Part shown: positions 17,607-25,062 of the stretch, piece after piece | How positions within the stretch are numbered: position 1 is the first letter of the stretch | Layout of the letters: each line of letters starts with the position of its first letter | DNA from: Steroidobacteraceae bacterium | GTDB lineage: Bacteria > Pseudomonadota > Gammaproteobacteria > Steroidobacterales > Steroidobacteraceae | NCBI GenBank assembly: GCA_041395505.1 | Contig: JAWLAG010000001.1 | Coordinates: 2,418,001 to 2,482,000 of the forward strand | Reading direction: 5' to 3' | Length of the DNA: 64,000 nt | Program-made: the position numbers and the translations under genes | Notes under the pieces: model-generated | What the model was told of the DNA's origin: nothing | Seen by the model: only the letters and a program-made list of their open reading frames with translations | The model's database searches: none

Positions 17607-18246
17607 GACCGGATGGCCAATCGATATCGATGGGCGCACGCGTGCCGCCACGACTCTTGTGCAGCGTGACGCGCAAGCCGCCCGGACGCGGGTTGAGGAT
17701 CAGCCGCAGTTGCGCCGCCGATGACTCGCGTGCGCTTGATAGCGCACGAAACACGAAACCGAGCGTCTGGCCGCGCTCGCTGGCGATCTGCAGACGGCGG
17801 ATGCTGCGCGGACTGGCGCGGCGCACCCAGGTCAAGGCCACCGTGCAGGCACCGCCGCCGAGCGCCTGCTCCATGGCCCACAGTGCCGTCTCGGTGCGCA
17901 CGATGAGCTGCCGCGCCAGCGCCAGGCCATGTGCAACGAGGGCGGGTGCATAGGGTTCGAAGGGTGGTGCAATCCAGGTGATCCAGCGAGCGGGCTCGGC
18001 GTGGCTGGCCTGCGCCAGCATGGGCATCAACAGTCGCAATTCACCCAGGCCGTGATATGGCGTGAGAATCTCGACCAGACCGGTTTGTGGCCAGCCCCCT
18101 CCGGGCAGACCGGTATCGAGCAACTGGAAGCCGCTGCTGAAACAGGGGATGGCGGCACTGCTGCGACCGCGCCAGATGGCGGGGTGCATCAGCAACTGTG
18201 CGAGACGAGGCTCCTTGAGTGACTCCCTGAGAGAATCCTTGGACAT
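17599..18246 (-). CDS. imuA: ImuA, RecA-like mutasome protein
   Basis: ImuA is the RecA/SulA-like partner of ImuB and DnaE2. The 215 residues match the family layout: FSSGFQLLDTGLPGGGWPQTGLVEIL near residue 38, then GLGELRLLMPML, WITWIAPPFEPYAPAL and LRLILNPRPGGLRVTL. The Walker A position (TPYHGLGELRLL) lacks the GxxxxGK[ST] pattern, as usual for this group. It starts 30 bp after the VOC gene and overlaps imuB by eight bases, so it belongs to the lexA-led operon. Confidence 0.92.
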   Translation of the reverse strand: MSKDSLRESLKEPRLAQLLMHPAIWRGRSSAAIPCFSSGFQLLDTGLPGGGWPQTGLVEILTPYHGLGELRLLMPMLAQASHAEPARWITWIAPPFEPYAPALVAHGLALARQLIVRTETALWAMEQALGGGACTVALTWVRRASPRSIRRLQIASERGQTLGFVFRALSSARESSAAQLRLILNPRPGGLRVTLHKSRGGTRAPIDIDWPSGHG

Positions 18247-18276
18247 GGGGCAGGCTGCGGCTTGAGCACGGGGCGA

Positions 18277-18666
18277 TTACCCGGACTGCCCGAAATGGGG
18301 ATTCTCGATGAGACCGAAGACATTGCCGAAAGGATCGAGCACCGTGGCGACCTTGATGCCACCGCCGACATCCTGGATGTCGGCATGCGGCTTTGCGCCG
18401 AGGGTGAGCAGATGTGCGCGAGCGGCCACGATATCGGGCACGCCCCAGTAGACCGTGACACTGCCCTCGCCTTCGGCGCTACTCGCGGGATCGGGATCGA
18501 GGCCGAGTTCGAAGCCGCCGACATTGAAACCGACATAGAACGGTTCGTCGAAATAAGGTGCGATGCCGAGCGCCTGGCTGTACCAATCGCGCGCGCGGGT
18601 AATGTCGGTTGCACGGTACTTGGCAGTGCGCAAACCGAGGAAGCTGACTTTTTTGTTGGCGTTCAT
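18277..18666 (-). CDS. VOC superfamily (glyoxalase/bleomycin-resistance fold) protein
   Basis: A 129-residue single-domain VOC protein: KYRATDITRARDWYSQALGIAPYFDEPFYVGFNVGGFELGL, then VTVYWGVPDIVAARAHLLTLGAKP and VATVLDPFGNVFGLIENP. It may act as a dimer with metal ligands shared between subunits. The substrate is unknown. It sits between lexA (35 bp upstream) and imuA (30 bp downstream) on the same strand, so it should be induced with the SOS mutasome. I chose ATG 18666; an in-frame ATG at 18690 is an alternative. Confidence 0.9.
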   Translation of the reverse strand: MNANKKVSFLGLRTAKYRATDITRARDWYSQALGIAPYFDEPFYVGFNVGGFELGLDPDPASSAEGEGSVTVYWGVPDIVAARAHLLTLGAKPHADIQDVGGGIKVATVLDPFGNVFGLIENPHFGQSG

Positions 18667-18701
18667 CGCAATGATCTCGCGGCTGGGCAATAGCCAACGA
18701 A

Positions 18702-19328
18702 TCAGGTGAGGCCGGCGCGGGCCGAGCCGCGGCGCACGACACCGACGACGACGCCCTCGATGAGCATCTCGGTTTTCTTCAGATCGACCTTGATGGGCTC
18801 GAAGTCGGGGTTCTCCGGCAGCAACCAGGCGAAAGCGCCCTCCTGGCGATAGCGCTTGACGGTGACTTCGTTCTCGAGCCGCGCGACGATGATCTGGCGG
18901 TTGCGCACCTCAGCCGTGCGGTGCACGGCGACCAGATCGCCATCGAGGATGCCGGCGTCTTTCATGGACATGCCGGTGACCTTGAGCAGGTAATGCGGGC
19001 GCGGCGAGAACACGGCCGGGTCGATGGACAGGTGCGCTTCGAAATTCTCCTCCGAGAAGATGGGTTTGCCCGCCGCCACCCGACCGATGAGCGGCAGACC
19101 GAGCTGCTCGCGCAGGGTGTCCTTGAGCTGAATGCCGCGGGAGGTGCCCGGTATGAGCGCAATGACCCCTTTGCGGGCCAGGGCACGCAGATGCTCCTCG
19201 GCGGCGTTGGCGGACTTGAACCCGAGCTCTTGCGCGATTTCTGCCCGCGTGGGCGGCATACCGGTCTCGGCAATGGCTCTCTGGATGAGGCGGAGAATTT
19301 CTGTCTGGCGAGGTGTCAGGTCGGACAT
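18702..19328 (-). CDS. lexA: SOS-response repressor LexA
   Basis: LexA represses SOS genes and cleaves itself when RecA is activated. The 208 residues hold the winged-helix domain (LTPRQTEILRLIQRAI, MPPTRAEIAQELGFKSANAAEEHLRAL), the Ala86-Gly87 cleavage site and the catalytic dyad Ser121 (VTGMSMKDAGI) and Lys158 (EVTVKRY). ATG 19328 gives canonical length and the usual MSDLTPRQ start. Two SOS boxes lie directly upstream, so the gene is autoregulated. The operon continues into a VOC gene, imuA and imuB. Confidence 0.98.
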   Translation of the reverse strand: MSDLTPRQTEILRLIQRAIAETGMPPTRAEIAQELGFKSANAAEEHLRALARKGVIALIPGTSRGIQLKDTLREQLGLPLIGRVAAGKPIFSEENFEAHLSIDPAVFSPRPHYLLKVTGMSMKDAGILDGDLVAVHRTAEVRNRQIIVARLENEVTVKRYRQEGAFAWLLPENPDFEPIKVDLKKTEMLIEGVVVGVVRRGSARAGLT

Positions 19329-19335
19329 GTGGAAC

Positions 19336-19351
19336 CTGTTGGGATATACAG
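19336..19351 (-). promoter_or_regulatory. SOS (LexA) box 1
   Basis: CTGT at 19336-19339, eight bases, then ACAG at 19348-19351: the gammaproteobacterial LexA consensus CTGT-N8-ACAG, with an AT-rich centre. It lies 8 bp before the lexA start codon. Confidence 0.9.
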
Positions 19352-19354
19352 TAT

Positions 19355-19370
19355 CTGTGATTATATACAG
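19355..19370 (-). promoter_or_regulatory. SOS (LexA) box 2, overlapping the lexA -10
   Basis: CTGT at 19355-19358, eight bases, then ACAG at 19367-19370. It is centred 19 bp from box 1, close to two helical turns, so two LexA dimers could bind side by side. It covers the -10 element of the lexA promoter. Confidence 0.9.
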
Positions 19371-19387
19371 CTTCCAACCAGATGCAA
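19360..19387 (-). promoter_or_regulatory. sigma70 promoter of the lexA operon
   Basis: Read on the minus strand, TTGCAT (19387-19382) and a perfect TATAAT (19365-19360) are 16 bp apart. The -10 element lies inside SOS box 2, so LexA binding would block RNA polymerase. Confidence 0.75.
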
Positions 19388-19492
19388 GCCCCACGCTGCC
19401 GTTCTCAATTCCTCTACAAAAGCCGCCTAAGCAATTGACCTTGGTACACAATCTCGCCCCGTCGCTCGCCCAAAACCCGTGGAGACCTGCCC

Positions 19493-20692
19493 GTGCCCCC
19501 GGCCGGACTGCCCATCGAGTTCCTGCTCTTCGGCGCTACCCTGCTCGCCGTCGCCCTGTGGCACGACCACAGCCTGACCGCCGCGCTGCTCGGCCTGCTC
19601 GTGATCACGCTCTACAAGATACTCATCACCGGCTTTGGCGCTGCCACGGGACTGGCCGGACTTGGCCACCACCTCGCGCATGAGTGGGTCACACTCGCCA
19701 ACCTCTTCGGCCTGCTCGTCGGCTTCGCACTCATCGCACGACATTTTGAACTGAGCGAACTGCCAAGGAAGCTGCCCCACTACCTGCCCGACAACTGGAC
19801 CGGCGGATTGTGGCTGCTGTTCGGCATCTTTGTGATCTCGAGCTTCCTCGACAACATCGCCGCGGCATTGATCGGTGGCGCGCTGGCGCACAGCGTCTAC
19901 CGCGGCCGCGTGCGCATCGGCTATCTGGCCGCAATCGTTGCGGCAGCCAACGCCGGCGGCGCCGGCAGCGTCATCGGCGACACCACGACCACCATGATCT
20001 GGATCCATGGCAAGGCGCCGTCGGAAGTGTTCCACGCCTACATCGGTGCCATCGCCGCACTGCTGGTCTGCGGCATTCCAGCCGCCCTGGCGCAACAGCG
20101 ACACGCACCGATCATGGCCGACACGCCGAAGGACACACGCGTCGATCTGCCGCGCATTCTCATCGTGCTGCTCGTGCTCGCGCTGGCCGTAGCAGCCAAT
20201 GTCATCGCCAATACGCATCAGCCGCAGCTGCTCGAACGCCTGCCGCTGCTCGGTGCCGTGGTGAGTGGTAGCTTGTTGTTGAGCGTGCCGTTGCGCCGGC
20301 CCGACTGGACCGTCCTGCCGAGCGCGCTGCGCAGCGCACTGTTCCTGCTCGCACTCGTGACTGCAGCGTCCATGATGCCGGTTGAACGATTGCCGACGCC
20401 GACCTGGCACTCCACCGCCGGCATCGGCATCGTGTCGGCACTGTTCGACAACATACCGCTGACCGCACTGGCGTTGCGCCAGGGCGGATATGACTGGGGC
20501 GTCCTTGCCTATGCGGTCGGCTTCGGCGGCTCGATGATCTGGTTCGGCTCATCGGCAGGTGTCGCCGTCACGGCCCTGTACCCCGAAGCGCGCTCGGCGC
20601 GTCGCTGGTTGCGCGAGGGCTGGTACGTCGCATTGAGCTATGTCGCCGGCTTCGCTGCCCTGCTCCTGCTCGCAGGGTGGCGGCCGGACTAA
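19493..20692 (+). CDS. ArsB/NhaD/CitM-superfamily ion transporter
   Basis: A 399-residue inner-membrane protein with about 10-12 hydrophobic segments. It has two inverted-repeat-like re-entrant motifs, FLDNIAAALIGGALAHSV and ALFDNIPLTALAL, characteristic of the ion-transporter superfamily that includes NhaD, ArsB and citrate carriers, plus AAANAGGAGSVIGDTTTTMIW in the first half. It is often annotated as citrate transporter or Na+/H+ antiporter, and the ion cannot be told from sequence. The GTG start at 19493 has GGAG eight bases upstream. It is divergent from lexA. Confidence 0.85.
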   Translation: MPPAGLPIEFLLFGATLLAVALWHDHSLTAALLGLLVITLYKILITGFGAATGLAGLGHHLAHEWVTLANLFGLLVGFALIARHFELSELPRKLPHYLPDNWTGGLWLLFGIFVISSFLDNIAAALIGGALAHSVYRGRVRIGYLAAIVAAANAGGAGSVIGDTTTTMIWIHGKAPSEVFHAYIGAIAALLVCGIPAALAQQRHAPIMADTPKDTRVDLPRILIVLLVLALAVAANVIANTHQPQLLERLPLLGAVVSGSLLLSVPLRRPDWTVLPSALRSALFLLALVTAASMMPVERLPTPTWHSTAGIGIVSALFDNIPLTALALRQGGYDWGVLAYAVGFGGSMIWFGSSAGVAVTALYPEARSARRWLREGWYVALSYVAGFAALLLLAGWRPD

Positions 20693-20756
20693 CCGACCCG
20701 CGCCGATCGCGCCAACGCTGGCATGATGCACTCGTCATCGTGATGAGGAGTTCGAC

Positions 20757-21668
20757 ATGCACCGCCGCTTTGCCTTGCCGTTCGCGTTGCTGCTCACATT
20801 ATCCTTCCATTTTCCACTCGGCCGCGCCGAACTGCTCGGCGATGACGAAGTGCGCACGGGCCTTGCCGCGCTCGACTGGAATGCGAAAATGACCTGCGGC
20901 ACGACCGAGGCGGGCGTCACCCGCTACGGTTTGTGGGAGGGCCGACTCTACAGTCGCGTGCCCGGCGAGCGCGACCGACACCTCTTCAATGTCATCGGCA
21001 TCAACACGCGCCAGTGCGCGCGCCTCGAGGATGCCAGGCGTGGTCCTGGTTTCCGCAGTGTCTCGCGCGAGGTCATGATCTATCTCGACCCGAAGAGCAA
21101 CGAGATCGTCGATCGCTGGACCAACCCCTGGACCGACGAGACGGTGGACGTCATCCATGTCGCGAACGACCCGGTCAACATGCGCGCGCCGGCCTTCGCC
21201 TTTGCCGATGACGGTACCGCCTCGCGCGCTGCACTGCGCCGCTACGACGACACCGTGGTCTCTTCGAGCGAGTTTCCACTCTTCTATACGAATCCACTCG
21301 CGGGCGAGTATCAGGACTATGTCGGCGGCACCTACCACGCGATCGAAATCTTCAATACCTATTATCGCGCGGCCGATTTTCTCGATGCGCGCAGGAAGCG
21401 CATCGGCGAGTCACGCATCTCCTGGCAGCGCGTGTCCGCATGGATGCCATGGATGAAAATGGGCGACCGGCCCGGGCTCATGATCTTCAACGCCACCGGC
21501 TTCTCGACTTTCGACGCCAAGCGCATTCCCGCGCAGCTCATCGACGCGCTGAAGTCGCGCTACCCGGCCTATCTAACGCCGCCGCCGCTCGACGACACGC
21601 GGCCGAACGAGACGACCTGGACCGTGACGCGCAGGATCATCGACGAGGCGCGCGCGAAGAGTCGCTGA
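20757..21668 (+). CDS. DUF1838 family secreted protein
   Basis: The 303 residues begin with a signal peptide (cleavage near GRAEL) and match DUF1838: CGTTEAGVTRYGLWEGRLYSRVPGE, SREVMIYLDPKSNEIVDRWTNP, then SWQRVSAWMPWMKMGDRPGLMIFNATG. A GAGGAG ribosome-binding site precedes the ATG. DUF1838 proteins have no established activity; in some genomes they occur beside aromatic or steroid catabolic genes. Here the neighbours are a transporter and a convergent secreted protein, which give no clear lead. Confidence 0.85.
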   Translation: MHRRFALPFALLLTLSFHFPLGRAELLGDDEVRTGLAALDWNAKMTCGTTEAGVTRYGLWEGRLYSRVPGERDRHLFNVIGINTRQCARLEDARRGPGFRSVSREVMIYLDPKSNEIVDRWTNPWTDETVDVIHVANDPVNMRAPAFAFADDGTASRAALRRYDDTVVSSSEFPLFYTNPLAGEYQDYVGGTYHAIEIFNTYYRAADFLDARRKRIGESRISWQRVSAWMPWMKMGDRPGLMIFNATGFSTFDAKRIPAQLIDALKSRYPAYLTPPPLDDTRPNETTWTVTRRIIDEARAKSR

Positions 21669-21675
21669 TGTGCAA

Positions 21676-22773
21676 TTACCGCAGCAGGATGAAGTGACCA
21701 TCGCGCGTGGCCACGCCAGTCGTACGGTCGCTCGTGCGGGTGACGGCCTCGCCCTGCTCGATCTGCGCGAAGGTATCCAGCGCGAGTAACGACCACCGCA
21801 GGAGCTTCCGGTCTTTCCACGCGACCAGCACGGAATTGCCGCTCACCAGCACCAGGGGATATTTTCCGGCGCCGAGCGCTGCGCGCCGCGTGACTTGCAT
21901 TGCATCGAGATCGACTGCGGCCAACAACACGGCGCCGTCGTGCTCCCAGGCGATGACAGCACGCTGAGCCTCGAGCGCCATGCCCACACCGGAGATCGGG
22001 CAAGCGTCGATGATCCAGCTCTCTGCATCCAGGCGCAGTCGTCGTTGTTCGCCGGTTTGCAGATCAACGCGCTGCAGATACTCGTCGCGCCTGTTGCCCT
22101 CCCGGTCGCGATAAACCGCCCACAGCACTTGATCGGCATTCATTGCGAGCGAGGTGTCGCAACATTCACATGCCAGGGAACGCAATTCGAGCGGCGCGGC
22201 GAATTCGTCGGCACCCGATGCCCTGCGCGCAACAAAGACGGCGCGATCATCGTGCCAGGCGACCGTCACGATATTGTCGAACGCTGTAATCGAATAGCCA
22301 TCCGCACCGCCACGATATGCGTAGCTCGTAGCGACCTCTGGCCCGGGGCCCAATTGCGAATACATTACCCCCCAGGCCGTGCGATCGAGCCCCAGCGCAT
22401 AGGCCCGGTTGTACCAGACGATATGCGCCCGGCCATCGGCCGTGATCGCGATCTTCGGGCCACGGAACAGTCCGCCCGCCGCAAAACCCTTGCGCTCATT
22501 GATCCGTAGCGATGGCGCGAACTGGCGCCCCAGGTCAGCGCTTACCGTGTAGTACAGATCGTCGTTGCGCAGAAAGGCGAGATGCAGCCTGCCGGCCGCA
22601 TCCATGGCCGCATCGGCGAGAGTGCCGTTGTCGGGCACGGGCAGCACCCGCACGCGCGCGCTCGCCTGGCCGGCGTTGCCATCGCAGGCGGCCAGGGTGA
22701 ATGCCACAGCGGCCGTGCCCATCGTGATCCGCAGCAAACTACGGCGTTTACGACTCGCGCATGCATCGCTCAC
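21676..22773 (-). CDS. secreted lipoprotein with sialidase/BNR-like repeats
   Basis: About 365 residues. An Arg/Lys-rich N-terminus is followed by a hydrophobic segment ending FTLAACDG, which fits a lipobox with Cys at about residue 30. The rest is made of repeated strands with DDLYYTVSADLGRQF, GPKIAITADGRAHIVWYNR, DNIVTVAWHDDRAVFVARR and QRAVIAWEHDGAVLLAAVDL, consistent with a six-bladed beta-propeller like exo-sialidases. A CECC motif sits near residue 220. I chose the GTG at 22773 because it gives a normal export signal. I see no catalytic Asp-box set clear enough to call sialidase activity. Confidence 0.72.
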   Translation of the reverse strand: MSDACASRKRRSLLRITMGTAAVAFTLAACDGNAGQASARVRVLPVPDNGTLADAAMDAAGRLHLAFLRNDDLYYTVSADLGRQFAPSLRINERKGFAAGGLFRGPKIAITADGRAHIVWYNRAYALGLDRTAWGVMYSQLGPGPEVATSYAYRGGADGYSITAFDNIVTVAWHDDRAVFVARRASGADEFAAPLELRSLACECCDTSLAMNADQVLWAVYRDREGNRRDEYLQRVDLQTGEQRRLRLDAESWIIDACPISGVGMALEAQRAVIAWEHDGAVLLAAVDLDAMQVTRRAALGAGKYPLVLVSGNSVLVAWKDRKLLRWSLLALDTFAQIEQGEAVTRTSDRTTGVATRDGHFILLR

Positions 22774-22884
22774 TTGTCTGCTCCACCCCGGATCCCGATC
22801 GCCAAGCCCTATCGTACGCCCAATCCGGTCGAGGGCGACTCGTGCCGACGGAGCGCCTTCGCGTCGCGCCGCGATTTGCTGCTG

Positions 22885-22913
22885 TTGACGGTTCAAGTGC
22901 AATTAGTTACAAT
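22885..22913 (+). promoter_or_regulatory. sigma70 promoter of the hppD operon
   Basis: TTGACG at 22885-22890 and TACAAT at 22908-22913 are exactly 17 bp apart. Transcription should start near 22920, leaving a leader of about 27 nt with GGCGGAG before the GTG start at 22947. Confidence 0.75.
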
Positions 22914-22924
22914 TGCAACTAATT
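22901..22924 (+). promoter_or_regulatory. palindromic operator over the hppD -10, probably MarR-bound
   Basis: A 24-bp palindrome in which 11 of 12 base pairs match: half-site AATTAGTT plus CAATTG at the centre. It covers the -10 element and start site. Its size and AT-rich TTGCAA core fit MarR-family operators, and a MarR gene ends this operon. That pairing is inferred. Confidence 0.7.
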
Positions 22925-22946
22925 ACCCGCTGGCGGAGATGGTGCG

Positions 22947-24017
22947 GTGGCAGATTTGTTCGACAACCCGATGGGGCTCGACGGCTTCGAATTCGTCGAG
23001 TTTGCTGCGCCCGACAAAGGCGCACTCGAATCCGTTTTCGACAGCCTCGGCTTCAATGCCATTGCAAGGCATCGATCCAAGGACGTCACGCTCTATCGCC
23101 AGGGCAACATCAATTTCATCGTCAACCACGAGCCCAAAAGCCTCGCCGCCTACTTCGCCGAAGAGCACGGCCCCGGCGCCTGCGGCATGGCCTTCCGTGT
23201 GCGCGATGCGCACAAGGCCTATCAGCTTGCACTCGATCTCGGTGCGCAGCCCATCGATATCCCCACGGGCCCGATGGAATTGCGCCTGCCGGCCATCAAG
23301 GGCATCGGCGGCGCGCCGCTTTATCTCATCGACCGTTATGGCGAAGGCAGCAGCATCTACGACATCGACTTCCAGTTCTTCCAGGACGCGGATCGCGCGC
23401 CCGCGGGTGCCTTGCTGACCGAAATCGACCATCTGACGCACAATGTCTACCGTGGACGCATGGGCTTCTGGGCGGCCTTCTACGAGCGGCTGTTCAATTT
23501 TCGCGAGATCCGATATTTCGACATCAAGGGTGAATACACCGGCCTCACCAGCAAGGCGATGACCGCACCCGACGGCCGCATCCGCATTCCGCTCAACGAG
23601 GAAGCGGCCCAGGGCGGCGGCCAGATCGAGGAATACCTGATGCGCTTCAATGGCGAGGGAATCCAGCACGTCGCACTGTCAACGCCCGACATCTTCGCGA
23701 CCGTCGACCGTCTGCGCGCGAATGGTGTCAAGCTCATGACACCGCCGCCCGATACCTACTACGAAATGCTCGAAGAGCGCCTGCCGGGTCATGGCGAGGA
23801 CGTGGCCAGGCTGCAAAAGCGAGGCATTCTTCTCGATGGCACGACCAAGGGCGAACCGCGTCTGCTGTTGCAGATCTTCTCCGAATGCCTCATCGGCCCG
23901 GTCTTCTTCGAGTTCATCCAGCGAAAGCGCGACGAAGGATTTGGCGAGGGCAACTTCAAGGCGCTGTTCGAGTCCTTGGAGCGTGATCAGATGCGCCGCG
24001 GCGCACTGAAGGTCTGA
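22947..24017 (+). CDS. hppD: 4-hydroxyphenylpyruvate dioxygenase
   Basis: This Fe(II) enzyme converts 4-hydroxyphenylpyruvate to homogentisate in tyrosine breakdown. The 356-residue, two-domain VOC protein has iron ligands His162 (EIDHLTHNV), His241 (GIQHVAL) and Glu322 (IGPVFFEFIQR), and the C-terminal RLLLQIFS block and glycine-rich helix (GFGEGNFKALFES) typical of HPPD. The start is GTG 22947 with GGAG eight bases upstream. It is first in an operon with a second VOC protein and a MarR regulator. Homogentisate dioxygenase is not in the window. The related 4-hydroxymandelate synthase is a less likely alternative. Confidence 0.93.
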   Translation: MADLFDNPMGLDGFEFVEFAAPDKGALESVFDSLGFNAIARHRSKDVTLYRQGNINFIVNHEPKSLAAYFAEEHGPGACGMAFRVRDAHKAYQLALDLGAQPIDIPTGPMELRLPAIKGIGGAPLYLIDRYGEGSSIYDIDFQFFQDADRAPAGALLTEIDHLTHNVYRGRMGFWAAFYERLFNFREIRYFDIKGEYTGLTSKAMTAPDGRIRIPLNEEAAQGGGQIEEYLMRFNGEGIQHVALSTPDIFATVDRLRANGVKLMTPPPDTYYEMLEERLPGHGEDVARLQKRGILLDGTTKGEPRLLLQIFSECLIGPVFFEFIQRKRDEGFGEGNFKALFESLERDQMRRGALKV

Positions 24018-24041
24018 GTCACCCAACCACCAGGAGCCCGC

Positions 24042-24599
24042 ATGGCACTCAAACGCATCCATCACGTGGCCTATCGTTGCAGCGATGCCAAGCGCACGGT
24101 CGAGTTCTATCGCGACTTGCTCGGCATGGATTTCACCATGGCTTTCTCCGAGGACTACGTCCCTTCGACCAAGGCTTACGATCCTTACATGCACGTGTTT
24201 CTCGATGCCGGCATGGGCAACGTGCTCGCGTTCTTCGAGTTGCCGCAGCAACCGCCGATGGGCCGCGACGAGAACACGCCGCCCTGGGTGCAGCACATCG
24301 CATTCGAGGTCGACACGCTGGCCGAGCAACAGGCCATCAAGGAGCGCGCCGAAAAACACGGCCTCGAGATCGTTGGACCAACGGACCATGGACTGTTCAG
24401 GTCGATATATTTTTTCGATCCCGATGGTCATCGCCTCGAGGTTGCGGTCAACACCGGCACGGCCGAAATGTTGCGCAAAGCGAAGGAAGTCGCGCCGGCG
24501 ATGCTCGACGAGTGGAGCCGCACCAAGAAGGCGCCGCGACATGCTGCTTTCCTTCACGAAGGGGAATTCAACAGTGCCGGCACTCGCGAAAAGGACTGA
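24042..24599 (+). CDS. VOC superfamily glyoxalase/dioxygenase-like protein
   Basis: A 185-residue protein with one VOC domain pair: LKRIHHVAYRCSDAKRTVEFYRDLLGMDF, a middle strand MGNVLAFFELPQ, then WVQHIAFEVDTLAEQQAIKERAEKHGLEIVGP and SIYFFDPDGHRLEVAVNTG. Candidate metal ligands are His8 (HHVAYR), His in WVQHIAFEV and Glu in HRLEVAV, the usual His-His-Glu set. AGGAGC precedes the ATG. It follows hppD by 24 bp, so a role in aromatic amino-acid breakdown is likely, but the reaction is unknown. Confidence 0.88.
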   Translation: MALKRIHHVAYRCSDAKRTVEFYRDLLGMDFTMAFSEDYVPSTKAYDPYMHVFLDAGMGNVLAFFELPQQPPMGRDENTPPWVQHIAFEVDTLAEQQAIKERAEKHGLEIVGPTDHGLFRSIYFFDPDGHRLEVAVNTGTAEMLRKAKEVAPAMLDEWSRTKKAPRHAAFLHEGEFNSAGTREKD

Positions 24600-25062
24600 C
24601 GAGGAGCCTCTCCTGCGGCTCGAGACCTTCCTGCCCTATCGACTCTCGGTCGTCTCGAACACCATCAGCAACGCAATCGCGGCTGCTTATTCGGCCCGCT
24701 TCGATCTGTCGATTCCAGAGTGGCGCGTGATGGCCGTACTCGGCGCGACCCCTGATCTCGCGGCCGCGGAAGTCGCCGAGCGCACGGCCATGGACAAAGT
24801 CGCTGTCAGTCGCAGCGTCGCCTCCCTCCTGCAAAGCGGGCGGTTACTGCGACGGACAGATGCAAACGACCGGCGGCGCTCCATACTGCGCCTGTCGGCA
24901 CGGGGCCAGGCGGTCTACAACGAGGTCGCGCCGCTCGCGCTCGGCTACGAGCGCGCCTTGCTCGCCGGCCTCGATGACGGCGACCGCCGCGCGCTCGAGC
25001 GCATTCTCAATCGTCTGCAGCAAGCAGCGAACGCCACGCCGCATCGACCGCACTGCGCCTGA
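24574..25062 (+). CDS. MarR family transcriptional regulator
   Basis: A 162-residue winged-helix regulator: LPYRLSVVSNTISNAIAAAYSARFDLSIPEWRVMAVLGATPDLAAAEVAERTAMDKVAVSRSVASLLQSGRLLRRTDANDRR-type layout, ending LSARGQAVYNEVAPLALGYE. The GTG start at 24574 has GAAGGGGA eight to nine bases upstream and overlaps the end of the preceding VOC gene by 26 bp. It probably represses its own operon through the palindrome at 22901-22924 and is released by an aromatic ligand (inference). Its 3' end overlaps the convergent glycosyltransferase by 56 bp. Confidence 0.9.
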   Translation: MPALAKRTDEEPLLRLETFLPYRLSVVSNTISNAIAAAYSARFDLSIPEWRVMAVLGATPDLAAAEVAERTAMDKVAVSRSVASLLQSGRLLRRTDANDRRRSILRLSARGQAVYNEVAPLALGYERALLAGLDDGDRRALERILNRLQQAANATPHRPHCA

